A stretch of DNA of 64,000 nt from Streptomyces sp. TLI_105. Lineage in GTDB: Bacteria > Actinomycetota > Actinomycetes > Streptomycetales > Streptomycetaceae. The notes beneath the pieces are model-generated. The model was not told the origin of the DNA, searched no databases, and saw only the letters and a program-made list of their open reading frames with translations. Of this stretch, positions 40,762 through 50,030 are shown one piece after another (positions within the stretch are counted from its first letter, which is position 1; each line of letters starts with the position of its first letter). The stretch lies in assembly GCF_900105415.1 (NCBI RefSeq), contig NZ_FNSM01000001.1, forward strand, positions 1,116,001 to 1,180,000, given 5' to 3'. Position numbers and translations under genes: made by a program.

Positions 40762-41741
40762 CGGCTTGCTCCTTGTGCGGTGCGGCGGTTGGAGACCCTC
40801 AGGAGGGCGAAGGAGAGCGCGAAGGTGGCGAGGGCGAGCACGACGGCGGTGGCCGAGGCGGCGTGGATGTTCCCGCCGGTGAAGGCGTCGTTGTAGACCT
40901 TCATGAGGGGGCTCCAGGTGGAGGGGATGCCGTTGGTGAGCGGCTTGAGCGTCATGGGCTCGTTGAAGACCTGGAGGGTGGCGATGACCGAGAAGAAGAA
41001 GGTGAGCACCAGGGAGGGCGCCACCATCGGGATCTTGATGCGGAGCGCGATCTGGAGCTGGGAGCAGCCGTCGAGCTTGGCCGCTTCGTACACCTCGGCG
41101 GGCAGGGAGCGCAGCGCGGTGTAGATGACGATCATGTTGAAGCCGGTGCCGCCCCAGATAGCGATGTTCGACATCGCCAGGTAGAGCGGTCCACCGTCCA
41201 TGAGGTCGGGCTGCGGGAGTCCGAGGGCGTCGAGGAGCTGGAGGAAGGGGCTGACGTCGGGGAGGTAGAGGAAGCCCCAGAGGAGCGCCGCGATGACGCC
41301 GGGCACGGCGTACGGCAGGAAGATCGCGAGGCGGGCGAAGGAGCGGGCGCGGGCGCGCTCGGTGTCGAGGAGGAGCGCGAAGAGCAGGGCGAGGCCGAGC
41401 ATGACCGGGACGACGATCGCGCCGTAGCCGAGGACGCGCAGGGCGCTGTGGAGGAACTCGGAGTCGGTGAGGGCGGAGGTGTAGTTCTCCAGGCCGGCCC
41501 AGACCTCGTTCCTGGCTCCCTTGCCGAGGCCGAGGCCCTTGATCTCGATCTTGTGGAAGCTGAGCCAGACGGCGTAGCCGATGGGCAGGGCGAAGAAGAG
41601 GGCGAAGAGGAGGGCGGCGGGAAAGAGGAAGAAGTAAGGGGCGCTTCGCGCTCGTTTGAGGGTGGTGGTGGGCGACGGGAGGGCGTACGGGGCCGCCTTG
41701 ACCCCGTACGACCGGCGCGCGCCCTGACGGGGCTGCGTCAC
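40758..41741 (-). CDS. carbohydrate ABC transporter permease (MalF/GanP type)
   Basis: 327 residues from GTG 41741, which overlaps the binding-protein stop (GTGA). Helices include SAPYFFLFPAALLFALFFAL, GYGAIVVPVMLGLALLFALL and AIFLPYAVPGVIAALLWGFL. The EAA motif is LPAEVYEAAKLDGCSQLQIA. Forms the importer channel with the following permease. Context points to galacto-oligosaccharides from galactan. Confidence 0.92.
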   Translation of the reverse strand: MTQPRQGARRSYGVKAAPYALPSPTTTLKRARSAPYFFLFPAALLFALFFALPIGYAVWLSFHKIEIKGLGLGKGARNEVWAGLENYTSALTDSEFLHSALRVLGYGAIVVPVMLGLALLFALLLDTERARARSFARLAIFLPYAVPGVIAALLWGFLYLPDVSPFLQLLDALGLPQPDLMDGGPLYLAMSNIAIWGGTGFNMIVIYTALRSLPAEVYEAAKLDGCSQLQIALRIKIPMVAPSLVLTFFFSVIATLQVFNEPMTLKPLTNGIPSTWSPLMKVYNDAFTGGNIHAASATAVVLALATFALSFALLRVSNRRTAQGASR

Positions 41742-43054
41742 TTGGCGACTCCGAAGCCCTGCTTCTCCAGGTCGGTGACGGTGGCGTCCTGCACGGCCGT
41801 CAGGGCGGTGCCGAAGCCGGACTTGGCCTTGGCGGCCTTGCCGAACTCGTCCTTGAAGGAGGTGTAGGCGACGTTCACGTTGGGTCCCCAGGCGGCCGGC
41901 GCGGTGGTCTTCGCTATCTCGGCGGCGCGGGTGTAGAAGTCGGGCTGGTTGGCGAAGTAGTCGGGGGCCTTGGCGAGGGCGCCGCTGGTCTGGGCGGCGG
42001 TGGCGGCGGGGTAGATGCCGCTCTCCTTGACGAGGGCGGCGAGGGCCTTCGGGTCGGTGTTCAGCCAGATCGCGAACTTCGCGGCGGCTTCCTTGTGCTT
42101 CGAGTCGGAGGTGACGGCGGTGGAGGAGCCGCCCCAACTGCCCGTGGCGTTCGCGCCCTTGGTCCACTGCGGGAGCGGGGCCATCGCCCACTTGCCCTTG
42201 CCGTCGGGGGCGGCGGTGGTGAGGGTGCCGGGGGCCCAGACGGCGCTGACCCAGGCGAGCTGCCCGCCGGTGTTCATGGCCTTGTTCCAGGCGGGGGTGT
42301 ACATCGGCTGGTTGTCGATGGCACCTTCGGCGACCAGTCCGCCCCAGAAGTCGGCGACCTTCTTGGTGGCGGCGTCGTCGATGCCGACCTTCCACTTCTC
42401 GCCCTCGAAGGTCCACCACTTGGCGCCGGCCTGCTGGGAGAGGCCGGCGAAGAGGCCGGCGTCGTTGGCGGAGAAGGTGGTCAGGGACTTGCCGGGGGCC
42501 TTCTTCTTCAGGGTGCGGGCGGTGGCGGCGAACTCGTCCCAGGTGGTGGGGACGGAGAGGCCGTACTGCTTGAAGAGGTCCTCGCGGTAGAAGAACATCA
42601 GCGGTCCGGAGTCCTGCGGCAGGGCGTAGACGGCCTCGCCGCCGAAGGTGGTCTGCTGCCAGACGCCGGGGGCGAAGGCGTTCTTGACGTTCTCGGGGAT
42701 CTCGGTGGCCACGTCGGCAAGGGAGTCGTTGCTGACGAGGGTGGGGAGGGCCTGGTACTCGGCCTGGACGAGGTCCGGTCCCTTGTGCGCCTTGGTCGCG
42801 GTGATGACCTTGGTGACGAGGTCGTCCCCGGAGGCCTGCTTCTGCACCGTGACCTTGATGTCGGGGTGCTCGGCGTTCCAGAGGGCGGCGACCTTGTCCA
42901 TGCCGGGCGCCCAGGCCCAGTAGGTGAGCGAGACGGGGCCGGAGTCGGCGCCCGCCTCGTCGCCGGAGTCGGAGGAGCCACAGGCGGAGAGCGCGGTGGC
43001 GCCGAGCAGGACGGCGGTGGCGGCGGCGAGACCGCGGCGCGTGATGTGAGGCAT
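41738..43054 (-). CDS. extracellular sugar-binding lipoprotein of ABC importer
   Basis: 438 residues. A lipoprotein signal: MPHITRRGLAAATAVLLGAT then ALSAC with lipidated Cys25, followed by a linker GSSDSGDEAGADSG. SBP family 1 features: VSLTYWAWAPGMDKVAALWN, IKVTVQKQASGDDLVTKVIT, LPQDSGPLMFFYREDLFKQY. It is held on the outer face of the membrane and delivers oligosaccharide to the two permeases coded downstream. First gene of the operon; divergent from GH42 with an operator between. Confidence 0.92.
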   Translation of the reverse strand: MPHITRRGLAAATAVLLGATALSACGSSDSGDEAGADSGPVSLTYWAWAPGMDKVAALWNAEHPDIKVTVQKQASGDDLVTKVITATKAHKGPDLVQAEYQALPTLVSNDSLADVATEIPENVKNAFAPGVWQQTTFGGEAVYALPQDSGPLMFFYREDLFKQYGLSVPTTWDEFAATARTLKKKAPGKSLTTFSANDAGLFAGLSQQAGAKWWTFEGEKWKVGIDDAATKKVADFWGGLVAEGAIDNQPMYTPAWNKAMNTGGQLAWVSAVWAPGTLTTAAPDGKGKWAMAPLPQWTKGANATGSWGGSSTAVTSDSKHKEAAAKFAIWLNTDPKALAALVKESGIYPAATAAQTSGALAKAPDYFANQPDFYTRAAEIAKTTAPAAWGPNVNVAYTSFKDEFGKAAKAKSGFGTALTAVQDATVTDLEKQGFGVAK

Positions 43055-43116
43055 GGGGTACTTCTCCCTGACCGAAAAAGGGGCCTCTCCCCCGAGCGGG
43101 AAGGCCGGTCATGCGT

Positions 43117-43132
43117 CTGTGAGCGTTCACAG
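43117..43132. promoter_or_regulatory. LacI-type operator between importer operon and GH42 gene
   Basis: CTGTGA-GCGT-TCACAG is an inverted repeat with 6-bp arms, 62 bp before the binding-protein start, in the divergent promoter region 43055-43263. The form fits a GanR/LacI-type operator; the regulator is probably the one coded at 38792-39817. Confidence 0.6.
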
Positions 43133-43263
43133 TAGAGAAACGTTCCGGACACTTGTCAATGGTTGTTCGTGTGCGGTTATGTTGCGTTGCCACATCGAGA
43201 TCGAGTGTGTGCACGTTCCCAAGGAACCAAAGCTTCCATCTTCCGAGGTTTCAGGAGAGACTC

Positions 43264-45288
43264 ATGCCGCAGACCACTCCGAAGGGCCTGCACCGGCTCG
43301 CGTTCGGCGGGGACTACAACCCCGAACAGTGGCCGGAAAGCGTCTGGCAGGAGGACGTCCGGCTGATGCGGGAGGCCGGCGTCAGCATGGTGAGCGTCGG
43401 GATCTTCTCCTGGGCCCTCCTCGAACCCGAGCCGGGCCGGTACGACTTCGGCTGGCTCGACCGGCTCCTCGACCTGCTCCACGAGAACGGCGTCCGCGTC
43501 GACCTGGGCACCCCCACCGTGGTGCCACCGGCCTGGTTCTACCGCGCCCACCCCGAGGCCCTGCCCGTCACCGCCGAGGGCGTCCGCTTCTCCTACGGCT
43601 CACGCGGGGCGATCTGTCACGGCTCCGCCGCCTACCGCACGGCCGCCGCCGGCATCACCACGCAGCTGGCCCGCCGCTACGGCAGCCACCCCGCCCTCGC
43701 CCTGTGGCACGTCCACAACGAGTACGGCGTCCCCGTCAGCGCCTGCTACTGCGACACCTGCGCCGAGCGGTTCCGCCGCTGGCTCCACGAGACGTACGGC
43801 TCGGTCGGCGCCGTCAACGAGGCCTGGGGCACCGCCTTCTGGGGCCAGCGCTACGGCTCGTACGAGGAGATCGACCCGCCCCGCGCCACTCCCACCGTCG
43901 GCAACCCGGCACAGCGGCTCGACTACCGCCGCTTCGCCGACGCCACCATCCGGGAGAACTTCCGGATGGAACGGGACATCCTGCACGAGCTCGCCCCCGG
44001 CATCCCCGTCACCACCAACTTCATGACCGCGCTCAGCCAGTGCGACTCCCTCGACTACTGGGCCTGGGGCCGCGAGGTCGACCTCGTCACCAACGACCAC
44101 TACCTCATCACCGACGGCCGCCGCACCCACGTCAACCTCGCCATGGCCGCCGACCTCACCCGCTCCGTCGCCGGCGGCGCGCCCTGGCTGCTCCTGGAGC
44201 ACTCCACCTCCGGCGTGAACTGGCAGCCCCGCAACCCGGCCAAGCGCCCCGGCGAGATGGCCCGCAACTCCCTCGCCCACGTCGCCCGCGGCTCCGAGGG
44301 CGCCATGTTCTTCCAGTGGCGCCAGTCCCGGCGCGGCGCCGAGAAGTTCCACTCAGCGATGGTCCCGCACGGCGGCACCGACACCCGGATCTGGCGGGAG
44401 GTCGTCGCCCTCGGCGCCGACGTGGAGGCCCTCGCCGAGGTGCGCGGCACCCGGACCGTCCCGGACGTCGCCATGGTCTGGGACTGGCACTCCTGGTGGG
44501 CGCAGAGCCTGGAGTGGCGGCCGAACGAGGCCCACGAGGCCCGCGAGCGCGCCGACAGCTTCTACGAGACCCTCTACGACCGGCACCTCACCGTCGACTT
44601 CGCCCACCCCGAGTCCGACCTCTCGGCCTACCCGCTGGTCGTCGTCCCCGCGCTCTACCTCACCACCGAGGCCGCCGGACGGAACCTGCGCGAGTACGTC
44701 GAGAACGGCGGCACCCTCGTCGTCTCGTACTTCTCCGGGATCGTCGACGAGCACGACGCCGTGCACCCCGGCGCCTACCCGGGCGCCCTGCGCGAGGTCC
44801 TCGGCCTCACCGTGGACGAGTGGTCCCCGCTCCTGGACGACCAGCGCGTGACGGTCACCGGACCGGACGGCGCCACGCTCACCGGCGACGTCTGGACGGA
44901 GTTCGTCCGGCCGCGCGGCGCGGAGACCGTGTGGACGTACGCGGACGGTCCGGCCGCCGGCGGGCCCGCCGTCACCCGGCACCGGCTCGGCCGGGGCACC
45001 GCCTGGTACGTCTCCACCCGGCTCGACGCGGCCTCGCTCGACGCGATCCTCGCCGCCGCCTGCGCGGACGCCGGAGTCGCCCCGCGCGCCGAACTCCCGC
45101 ACGACGTGGAGGTCGTGCACCGTGCCGGGGACGCCGGGCAGCGGTACGTCTTCGCGCTGAACCACTCCTCCGAGGACGCCGAGGTGCCGCTGGACGGCTC
45201 CGGCACTGAGCTCCTCCACGGCGGTCCGGCGGACGGCAGGCTCACCGTCCCGGCCGGCGCCGTCAGGGTCGTACGCCTCGACGGCTGA
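43264..45288 (+). CDS. GH42 beta-galactosidase
   Basis: 674 residues from ATG 43264 (CAGGAGAGACTC upstream); longer in-frame starts lack a ribosome site. LHRLAFGGDYNPEQWPESVW at the N-terminus is the GH42 opening. General acid Glu153 is in LWHVHNEYGVPVSACYCDTC, which also has metal-binding cysteines; the nucleophile Glu312 is in WLLLEHSTSGVNWQPRN. The trimerisation domain starts around ESDLSAYPLVVVPALYL, and a C-terminal beta domain follows. There is no signal peptide, so it hydrolyses imported galacto-oligosaccharides to galactose in the cytoplasm. Confidence 0.95.
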   Translation: MPQTTPKGLHRLAFGGDYNPEQWPESVWQEDVRLMREAGVSMVSVGIFSWALLEPEPGRYDFGWLDRLLDLLHENGVRVDLGTPTVVPPAWFYRAHPEALPVTAEGVRFSYGSRGAICHGSAAYRTAAAGITTQLARRYGSHPALALWHVHNEYGVPVSACYCDTCAERFRRWLHETYGSVGAVNEAWGTAFWGQRYGSYEEIDPPRATPTVGNPAQRLDYRRFADATIRENFRMERDILHELAPGIPVTTNFMTALSQCDSLDYWAWGREVDLVTNDHYLITDGRRTHVNLAMAADLTRSVAGGAPWLLLEHSTSGVNWQPRNPAKRPGEMARNSLAHVARGSEGAMFFQWRQSRRGAEKFHSAMVPHGGTDTRIWREVVALGADVEALAEVRGTRTVPDVAMVWDWHSWWAQSLEWRPNEAHEARERADSFYETLYDRHLTVDFAHPESDLSAYPLVVVPALYLTTEAAGRNLREYVENGGTLVVSYFSGIVDEHDAVHPGAYPGALREVLGLTVDEWSPLLDDQRVTVTGPDGATLTGDVWTEFVRPRGAETVWTYADGPAAGGPAVTRHRLGRGTAWYVSTRLDAASLDAILAAACADAGVAPRAELPHDVEVVHRAGDAGQRYVFALNHSSEDAEVPLDGSGTELLHGGPADGRLTVPAGAVRVVRLDG

Positions 45289-45306
45289 GCCCACCCACCT
45301 GATCTC

Positions 45307-45343
45307 CCCGGGGGCGGCCCGCACCCGCTGCGCCGCCCCCGGG
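45307..45343 (+). terminator. hairpin after the GH42 gene
   Basis: Perfect 12-bp stem, CCCGGGGGCGGC (45307-45318) with its complement (45332-45343), 13-nt loop, 18 bp after the GH42 stop. It could limit read-through into the GH53 gene. Confidence 0.55.
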
Positions 45344-45413
45344 CGAGCCGTACCACCGCAAGGACCCACCGCACGACACTCCTCACATCCGCCACCGTCG
45401 AAGGGACTCGACG

Positions 45414-46994
45414 ATGCACCCCGTACGCAGCCGCACCCGCCTGCGCGCCACGGCCCTCGCCGCCGCGCTGGGCGCCCTCCTCCTGGCCCCGCTGCCCGCC
45501 GCCCAGCACGCCGAAGCGGCCTCCACCCTCACCAACGCCGGCTTCGAGGCCGACGGCACCGGGACCGCCACCCCCTCCGGCTGGTCCACCTACTCCGCCG
45601 CCGGCCAGAACGCCGCCTCCTTCACCGAGGCCGGGGGCCACAGCGGCGGCCACCGCCTCACCCACTGGTCCTCCGCCGCGTACAAGGTGGAGACGTACCA
45701 GTACCTCTCCGGCCTCACCGACGGCGACTACACACTCAGCGCCTGGGTCCGCTCCGGCGGCGGGCAGAACTCCGCCTACCTCGCCCTGCGCAACTGCGGC
45801 TCCGCCGAGCAACGCACCGACCTCCCGGTGACGTCGAGCGGCTGGATACGGATCGTCACCCCGGTCAAGGTCGTCGGCGGAGCCTGCACGATCAGCGTCG
45901 ACTCCGACGCGAAGGCGGGCAACTGGATCAACGTCGACGACCTGACGTTCACCTCCGGCACGACCGGGCTCATGGTGAAGGGCGTCGACCTCTCCGCGCT
46001 GAAGAAGAGCGAGGACCTCGGCGGGACGTACAAGTCGAGTACCGGCGTGACCGGCGACCCGGTCGCCCTCCTCAGGAACTCGGGCGCCAACTACGGGCGC
46101 CTCAAGGTGTGGGTGAACCCGGCGGACGGCTACAACGACAAGGCCCGCGTCCTCGCCACCGCCAAGCGGATCAAGGCGCAGGGCATGAAGCTCCTCGTCG
46201 ACTTCCACTACTCCGACATCTGGGCCGACCCCGGCGCCCAGACCAAGCCCGCCGCCTGGTCGGGGCACTCGTACGCCCAGCTCAAGACGGACGTCTACAA
46301 CCACACGTACGACGTCCTGAACGCCCTGAAGGCGCAGGGCACCACCGCCGACATGGTGCAGATCGGCAACGAGATCAACACCGGCATGCTCTGGCCCGAG
46401 GGCTCCACGAGCAACTGGTCCCAGCTCGCCGGCCTGCTCAAGTCCGGCATCTCCGCCGCCAGGACGGTCTCGTCGGGCACCCAGATCGCGCTGCACCTCG
46501 CCAACGGCGGCGACAACGCGCTCTACCGCATGTGGTTCGACAACGCGACGGCGCAGGGCGTGAGTTACGACGTCATCGCGCTCTCCTTCTACGGCTACTG
46601 GCACGGCGCCCTGTCCTCGCTCCAGGCCAACCTGGACGACGTCTCGGCGCGGTACGGCAAGAAGGTGATGGTCGCGGAGACCGCGTACCCGTTCCGTCTG
46701 GACAGCGAGGACGCCCACGAGAACATCATCGACCTCTCCTCCGAGCTGGTCGCCGGCTACCCGGCGAGCGGCGCGGGCCAGACGGCCTGGCTGCGGGACG
46801 TCGTGAACGTCGTCGAGGCGGTGCCGAACGGCCGTGGTCTCGGCGTCGTCTACTGGGAGCCGACCTGGACGGCCGTCGCGGGCAACGGATGGGACCCGGC
46901 CGACCCCACCTCGGGCAACGGCTGGGAGAACCAGGCCCTCTTCGACTACGACAGCAGGCTGCTGCCTGCGGCGAGCGTGCTCGCGCACCGCTGA
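45414..46994 (+). CDS. secreted arabinogalactan endo-beta-1,4-galactanase (GH53)
   Basis: 526 residues. Sec signal peptide: basic MHPVRSRTRLR, hydrophobic ATALAAALGALLLAPLPAA, cut after AEA at about 36. Residues about 37-180 form a beta-sandwich carbohydrate-binding-like module (LTNAGFEADGTGTATPSGWS, YLSGLTDGDYTLSAWVRSG). The GH53 catalytic domain begins at LMVKGVDLSALKKSEDLGG; acid/base Glu in MVQIGNEINTGMLWP, nucleophile Glu in KKVMVAETAYPFRL. It cuts beta-1,4-galactan (pectin side chains) outside the cell; products would enter by the ABC importer and be split by GH42. Confidence 0.95.
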   Translation: MHPVRSRTRLRATALAAALGALLLAPLPAAQHAEAASTLTNAGFEADGTGTATPSGWSTYSAAGQNAASFTEAGGHSGGHRLTHWSSAAYKVETYQYLSGLTDGDYTLSAWVRSGGGQNSAYLALRNCGSAEQRTDLPVTSSGWIRIVTPVKVVGGACTISVDSDAKAGNWINVDDLTFTSGTTGLMVKGVDLSALKKSEDLGGTYKSSTGVTGDPVALLRNSGANYGRLKVWVNPADGYNDKARVLATAKRIKAQGMKLLVDFHYSDIWADPGAQTKPAAWSGHSYAQLKTDVYNHTYDVLNALKAQGTTADMVQIGNEINTGMLWPEGSTSNWSQLAGLLKSGISAARTVSSGTQIALHLANGGDNALYRMWFDNATAQGVSYDVIALSFYGYWHGALSSLQANLDDVSARYGKKVMVAETAYPFRLDSEDAHENIIDLSSELVAGYPASGAGQTAWLRDVVNVVEAVPNGRGLGVVYWEPTWTAVAGNGWDPADPTSGNGWENQALFDYDSRLLPAASVLAHR

Positions 46995-47005
46995 CGCACG
47001 CCCGA

Positions 47006-47033
47006 GGGGCGGACCCGGTGACGGGTCCGCCCC
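47006..47033. terminator. bidirectional hairpin between GH53 and the galactonate dehydratase gene
   Basis: GGGGCGGACCCG (47006-47017) and its exact complement (47022-47033) with a GTGA loop, between convergent stops. A short TTCC follows on the plus side. Confidence 0.7.
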
Positions 47034-47049
47034 TTCCGTGCGCCCGCTC

Positions 47050-48195
47050 CTACCACTCGGCCAGCGAGCCGTCGTCCCGGCGCCAGGCCGGGTTGCGCCA
47101 GCGGTGCCCCACCTCGGCGGCCCGCTCGACCGCCTTCGCGTCGACCTCGATCCCGAGGCCCGGGCCCGTCGGCAGGGCCACGTGTCCGTCCTCGTACCGG
47201 AAGACCGAGGGGTCGACGAGGTAGTCGAGCAGGTCGGAGCCGGTGTTGTAGTGGATGCCGAGGCTCTGCTCCTGGATCAGCAGGTTCGGCGCGGCGAAGC
47301 CGACCTGGAGACAGGAGGCGAGCGCGATCGGCCCCAGCGGGCAGTGCGGGGCGAGTGACACGTCGTACGCCTCCGCCATCGCGGCGATCCTGCGGACCTC
47401 CGAGATGCCGCCCGCGTGCGAGAGGTCGGGCTGCGCCACCGCGATGCCCTGGGCGAGGACCTTCTTGAAGTCCCAGCGGGAGTAGAGCCGTTCGCCGGTC
47501 GCGATGGGGATCGAGGTGGAGCGGACGACGTCGCCGATGTGGTCGCTCATCTCGGGGACCACCGGCTCCTCCACGAAGAAGGGCAGGTACGGCTCCAGGA
47601 GCGGCAGGACCCGGCGGGCCATCGGCGCGGTGAGACGGCCGTGGAAGTCGATCGCGATGTCGAACTCGTCGCCGACGGCCTCGCGGATGGAGGCGACGCG
47701 GTCCACGATCCCCTGCGTGGCGGCCGGGGTGTCGATGAGCCGCAGCTGGGCGGAGGCGTTCATCTTGACGGCGGTGAAGCCCTCGTTCTTGCGGGCCAGT
47801 GCCTCGCTCGCGACCTCGTCGGGGCGGTCGCCGCCGATCCAGCTGTACACCCGGGCGCGGTCGCGGACGTTGCCGCCGAGGAGCTGCCACACGGGGACGC
47901 CGAGGGCCTTGCCGGTGATGTCCCAGAGGGCCTGGTCGATGCCGGCGACGGCGCTGGAGAGGACCGGGCCGCCGCGGTAGAAGCCGCCCTTGGTGAGGAC
48001 CTGCCAGTGGTCCTCGATCTTCATCGGGTCCCGGCCGATCAGGTGGTCGGAGAGCTCCTCGACGGCGGCGGCGACGGTGTGGGCGCGCCCCTCGACGACG
48101 GGTTCGCCCCAGCCGGTGACGCCCTCGTCGGTGTCGATGCGCAGGAAGCACCAGCGGGGGGCGACGAGGTAGGTGCGCAGGGCGGTGATCTTCAC
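47050..48195 (-). CDS. dgoD: D-galactonate dehydratase (enolase superfamily)
   Basis: 381 residues. Mandelate racemase/DgoD features: MKITALRTYLVAPRWCFLRI, GWGEPVVEGRAHTVAAAVEE, ALWDITGKALGVPVWQLLGG, metal ligands in IAIDFHGRLT, FFVEEPVV and ATGERLYSRWDF, and the catalytic His region QPDLSHAGGISE and LAPHCPLGPIALAS. It dehydrates D-galactonate to 2-keto-3-deoxygalactonate. Last of five minus-strand genes that together make a De Ley-Doudoroff pathway, next to galactan degradation genes. Confidence 0.92.
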   Translation of the reverse strand: MKITALRTYLVAPRWCFLRIDTDEGVTGWGEPVVEGRAHTVAAAVEELSDHLIGRDPMKIEDHWQVLTKGGFYRGGPVLSSAVAGIDQALWDITGKALGVPVWQLLGGNVRDRARVYSWIGGDRPDEVASEALARKNEGFTAVKMNASAQLRLIDTPAATQGIVDRVASIREAVGDEFDIAIDFHGRLTAPMARRVLPLLEPYLPFFVEEPVVPEMSDHIGDVVRSTSIPIATGERLYSRWDFKKVLAQGIAVAQPDLSHAGGISEVRRIAAMAEAYDVSLAPHCPLGPIALASCLQVGFAAPNLLIQEQSLGIHYNTGSDLLDYLVDPSVFRYEDGHVALPTGPGLGIEVDAKAVERAAEVGHRWRNPAWRRDDGSLAEW

Positions 48196-48225
48196 GTGGA
48201 TTCCTTCTTCACTTGCGGTCCCCTG

Positions 48226-48978
48226 TCACTTGGAGTCCTTCTTGACGGTCCAGCCGCCGTCGACGACCAGGTCGGTGCCGGTGATGTAGGCGGCGTCGGC
48301 GGAGGCGAGGAAGGCGACGGCGGCCGCGACCTCCTCGGGCCGGCCGAGCCGGGCGAGGGCGGTGGCGTCGGCGGAGAGCCGTCGCCCCTCCTCGTCGACC
48401 TCGTTCCACACGTCGGTGAGGATCGGGCCCGGCAGCACGGAGTTGAAGCGGACCTCGGGCCCGTACTCGACGGCGAGCTGGCGGACGAGCGCGCACATCC
48501 CGCCCTTCGCGGCGGCGTACGCGGCGTAGCCGGGCAGGCCGAAGCCGGCGTGCACGCTGGAGGTGGCGACGAGGCTGCCGCGCTCGGCGCGCAGGTCGTC
48601 GAGGAAGACGCGGGTGGCGAAGTAGAGGGCCCGCAGGTTGACGGCCATCTCCCGGTCCCAGGTGGCGACGGGGAGTTCGTGGGCGGCGGCCGTGGTGTGG
48701 ATGAAGGCGTTGCTGTGGAGGACGCTCACCGGGCCGAAGCGGGCGTGTGCCTCCGCGCGCAGCGCCTTCCAGTCCGCCTCGGAGGAGACGTCGCAGCGGA
48801 CGTAGGCGGCGCGGCCGCCGCCGGCGCGGATGGCGGCGGCGACGGCCTCGCCCGCCTCGTCGGCGATGTCGGAGACGAGCACCGCCGCGCCCTCGGCGGC
48901 GAGCCGGACGGCGCTGGCGGCGCCGATGCCGGAGGCCGCGCCGGTGACGACGGCGGTCTGTCCGGAGAAACGGTTCAT
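48226..48978 (-). CDS. SDR-family sugar dehydrogenase (candidate galactose dehydrogenase)
   Basis: 250-residue classical SDR: cofactor motif TAVVTGAASGIGAASAVRLA, NAG-like region changed to SVLHSNAFIHTTAA, catalytic SSVHAGFGLPGYAAYAAAKG (Ser-Tyr-Lys), and the end ADAAYITGTDLVVDGGWTV. In this neighbourhood the parsimonious role is NAD(P)-dependent oxidation of D-galactose (or L-fucose) to the lactone, the first step before the lactonase and dgoD. Substrate is inferred from context only. Confidence 0.8.
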   Translation of the reverse strand: MNRFSGQTAVVTGAASGIGAASAVRLAAEGAAVLVSDIADEAGEAVAAAIRAGGGRAAYVRCDVSSEADWKALRAEAHARFGPVSVLHSNAFIHTTAAAHELPVATWDREMAVNLRALYFATRVFLDDLRAERGSLVATSSVHAGFGLPGYAAYAAAKGGMCALVRQLAVEYGPEVRFNSVLPGPILTDVWNEVDEEGRRLSADATALARLGRPEEVAAAVAFLASADAAYITGTDLVVDGGWTVKKDSK

Positions 48979-49016
48979 GACAGTGGGTTCCTGGCGTTCT
49001 GGGGCACGGGTCGGGG

Positions 49017-49086
49017 TCAGCGGCTGATGTCCTGCGCCGCGAGGCGCACGGGGCGGGATCAGCGGCTGATGTCCTGGGCCGCGAGG
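49017..49086. repeat. 28-bp direct repeat copying the 3' end of the kinase gene
   Basis: TCAGCGGCTGATGTCCTG-[C/G]-GCCGCGAGG occurs at 49017-49044 and 49059-49086 with one mismatch, 42 bp apart. The second copy is the genuine end of the kinase gene (QDISR stop); the first lies just outside it, before the SDR gene. This looks like a small tandem duplication. Confidence 0.85.
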
Positions 49087-50030
49087 AGGTCGAGTTCGGC
49101 GCGGCGCGGGAGGCCCTCCCAGTCGCCGGGGACGGAGACGGCGAAGGCTCCGCAGAGGGTGGCGAGGCGGAGGCGTTCCGCCGCCGGGGAGCCGTCGAGG
49201 ACGGCGGCGAGGTAGCCGGAGACGAAGGCGTCGCCGGCGCCGACGGGGTCGACGGCGGTGACGGGGACGGCGGATCGGAGGTGGAGCCCGCCGTCGACGA
49301 CCGCGAGGGCTCCCTCGGCGCCGAGCTTCAGGACGGCCTGCCGGGGGCCGAGCCGGGTCAGCGCGCGGGCCATCCGCTCGGGCTCGCCCTCGGGCACGAA
49401 GAGGACGGCCTCCTCGGGACCGGCGAACACGATGTCCGCGTACGGGAGGAGGCGGGCGAGCGCGTCGGCGGCCTCCGCCCGGCTCCAGAGCCGTTCGCGG
49501 TGGTTGACGTCGAAGGAGACGGTGACCCCGGCGGCGCGGGCGAGCGCGACCGCGTGCTCGACGGCGGCGCGCGCGGTGGCGCTCAACGCCGGGGTGATGC
49601 CGGTGACGTGGAGGACCCGGGCTCCGGCGATCCGCTCCTCGTCGAGGTCCTCGGGAGCGAGCCGGGAGCCCGCGAGACCGGCCCGGTAGTAGGTGACGCG
49701 GAGCCGGTCGGCGGTGCGGCGCTCGCGGAGCATCAGGCCGGTGGGGGCCGCCGGGTCCGTACGGGCCGTGGAGACGTCGACGCCCTCGGCGCGCAGACCC
49801 GCGAGGACCATCGTGCCGGTCGCGTCCGCGCCGACCCGGCCGGTCCAGGCCGCCGGGTGGCCGAGCCGGCTGACGCCGACGGCGACGGTCGCCTCGGCAC
49901 CGGCCCAGCCGAGCCGCAGGGCGGCGCCGGAGGCGAGGGGCCCGGGCTCGGTGGCGGCGACGACGGCCATGGCCTCGCCGAGGGTGACGAGGGCGGGGGC
50001 GGTCGGCCCTGGGGGTGTCGGCGCGGTCAT
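49059..50030 (-). CDS. PfkB-family sugar kinase (candidate 2-keto-3-deoxygalactonate/gluconate kinase)
   Basis: 323 residues; ATG overlaps the stop of the aldolase gene (ATGA). PfkB motifs: LVTLGEAMAVVAATEPGPL, the two-glycine motif and the C-terminal VDPVGAGDAFVSGYLAAVLD with the catalytic Asp. Mid-part RLRVTYYRAGLAGSRLAPED resembles KDG kinases. It phosphorylates the keto-deoxy acid made by DgoD. The SDR gene follows after 80 bp that include the duplicated 3' end. Confidence 0.88.
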   Translation of the reverse strand: MTAPTPPGPTAPALVTLGEAMAVVAATEPGPLASGAALRLGWAGAEATVAVGVSRLGHPAAWTGRVGADATGTMVLAGLRAEGVDVSTARTDPAAPTGLMLRERRTADRLRVTYYRAGLAGSRLAPEDLDEERIAGARVLHVTGITPALSATARAAVEHAVALARAAGVTVSFDVNHRERLWSRAEAADALARLLPYADIVFAGPEEAVLFVPEGEPERMARALTRLGPRQAVLKLGAEGALAVVDGGLHLRSAVPVTAVDPVGAGDAFVSGYLAAVLDGSPAAERLRLATLCGAFAVSVPGDWEGLPRRAELDLLAAQDISR

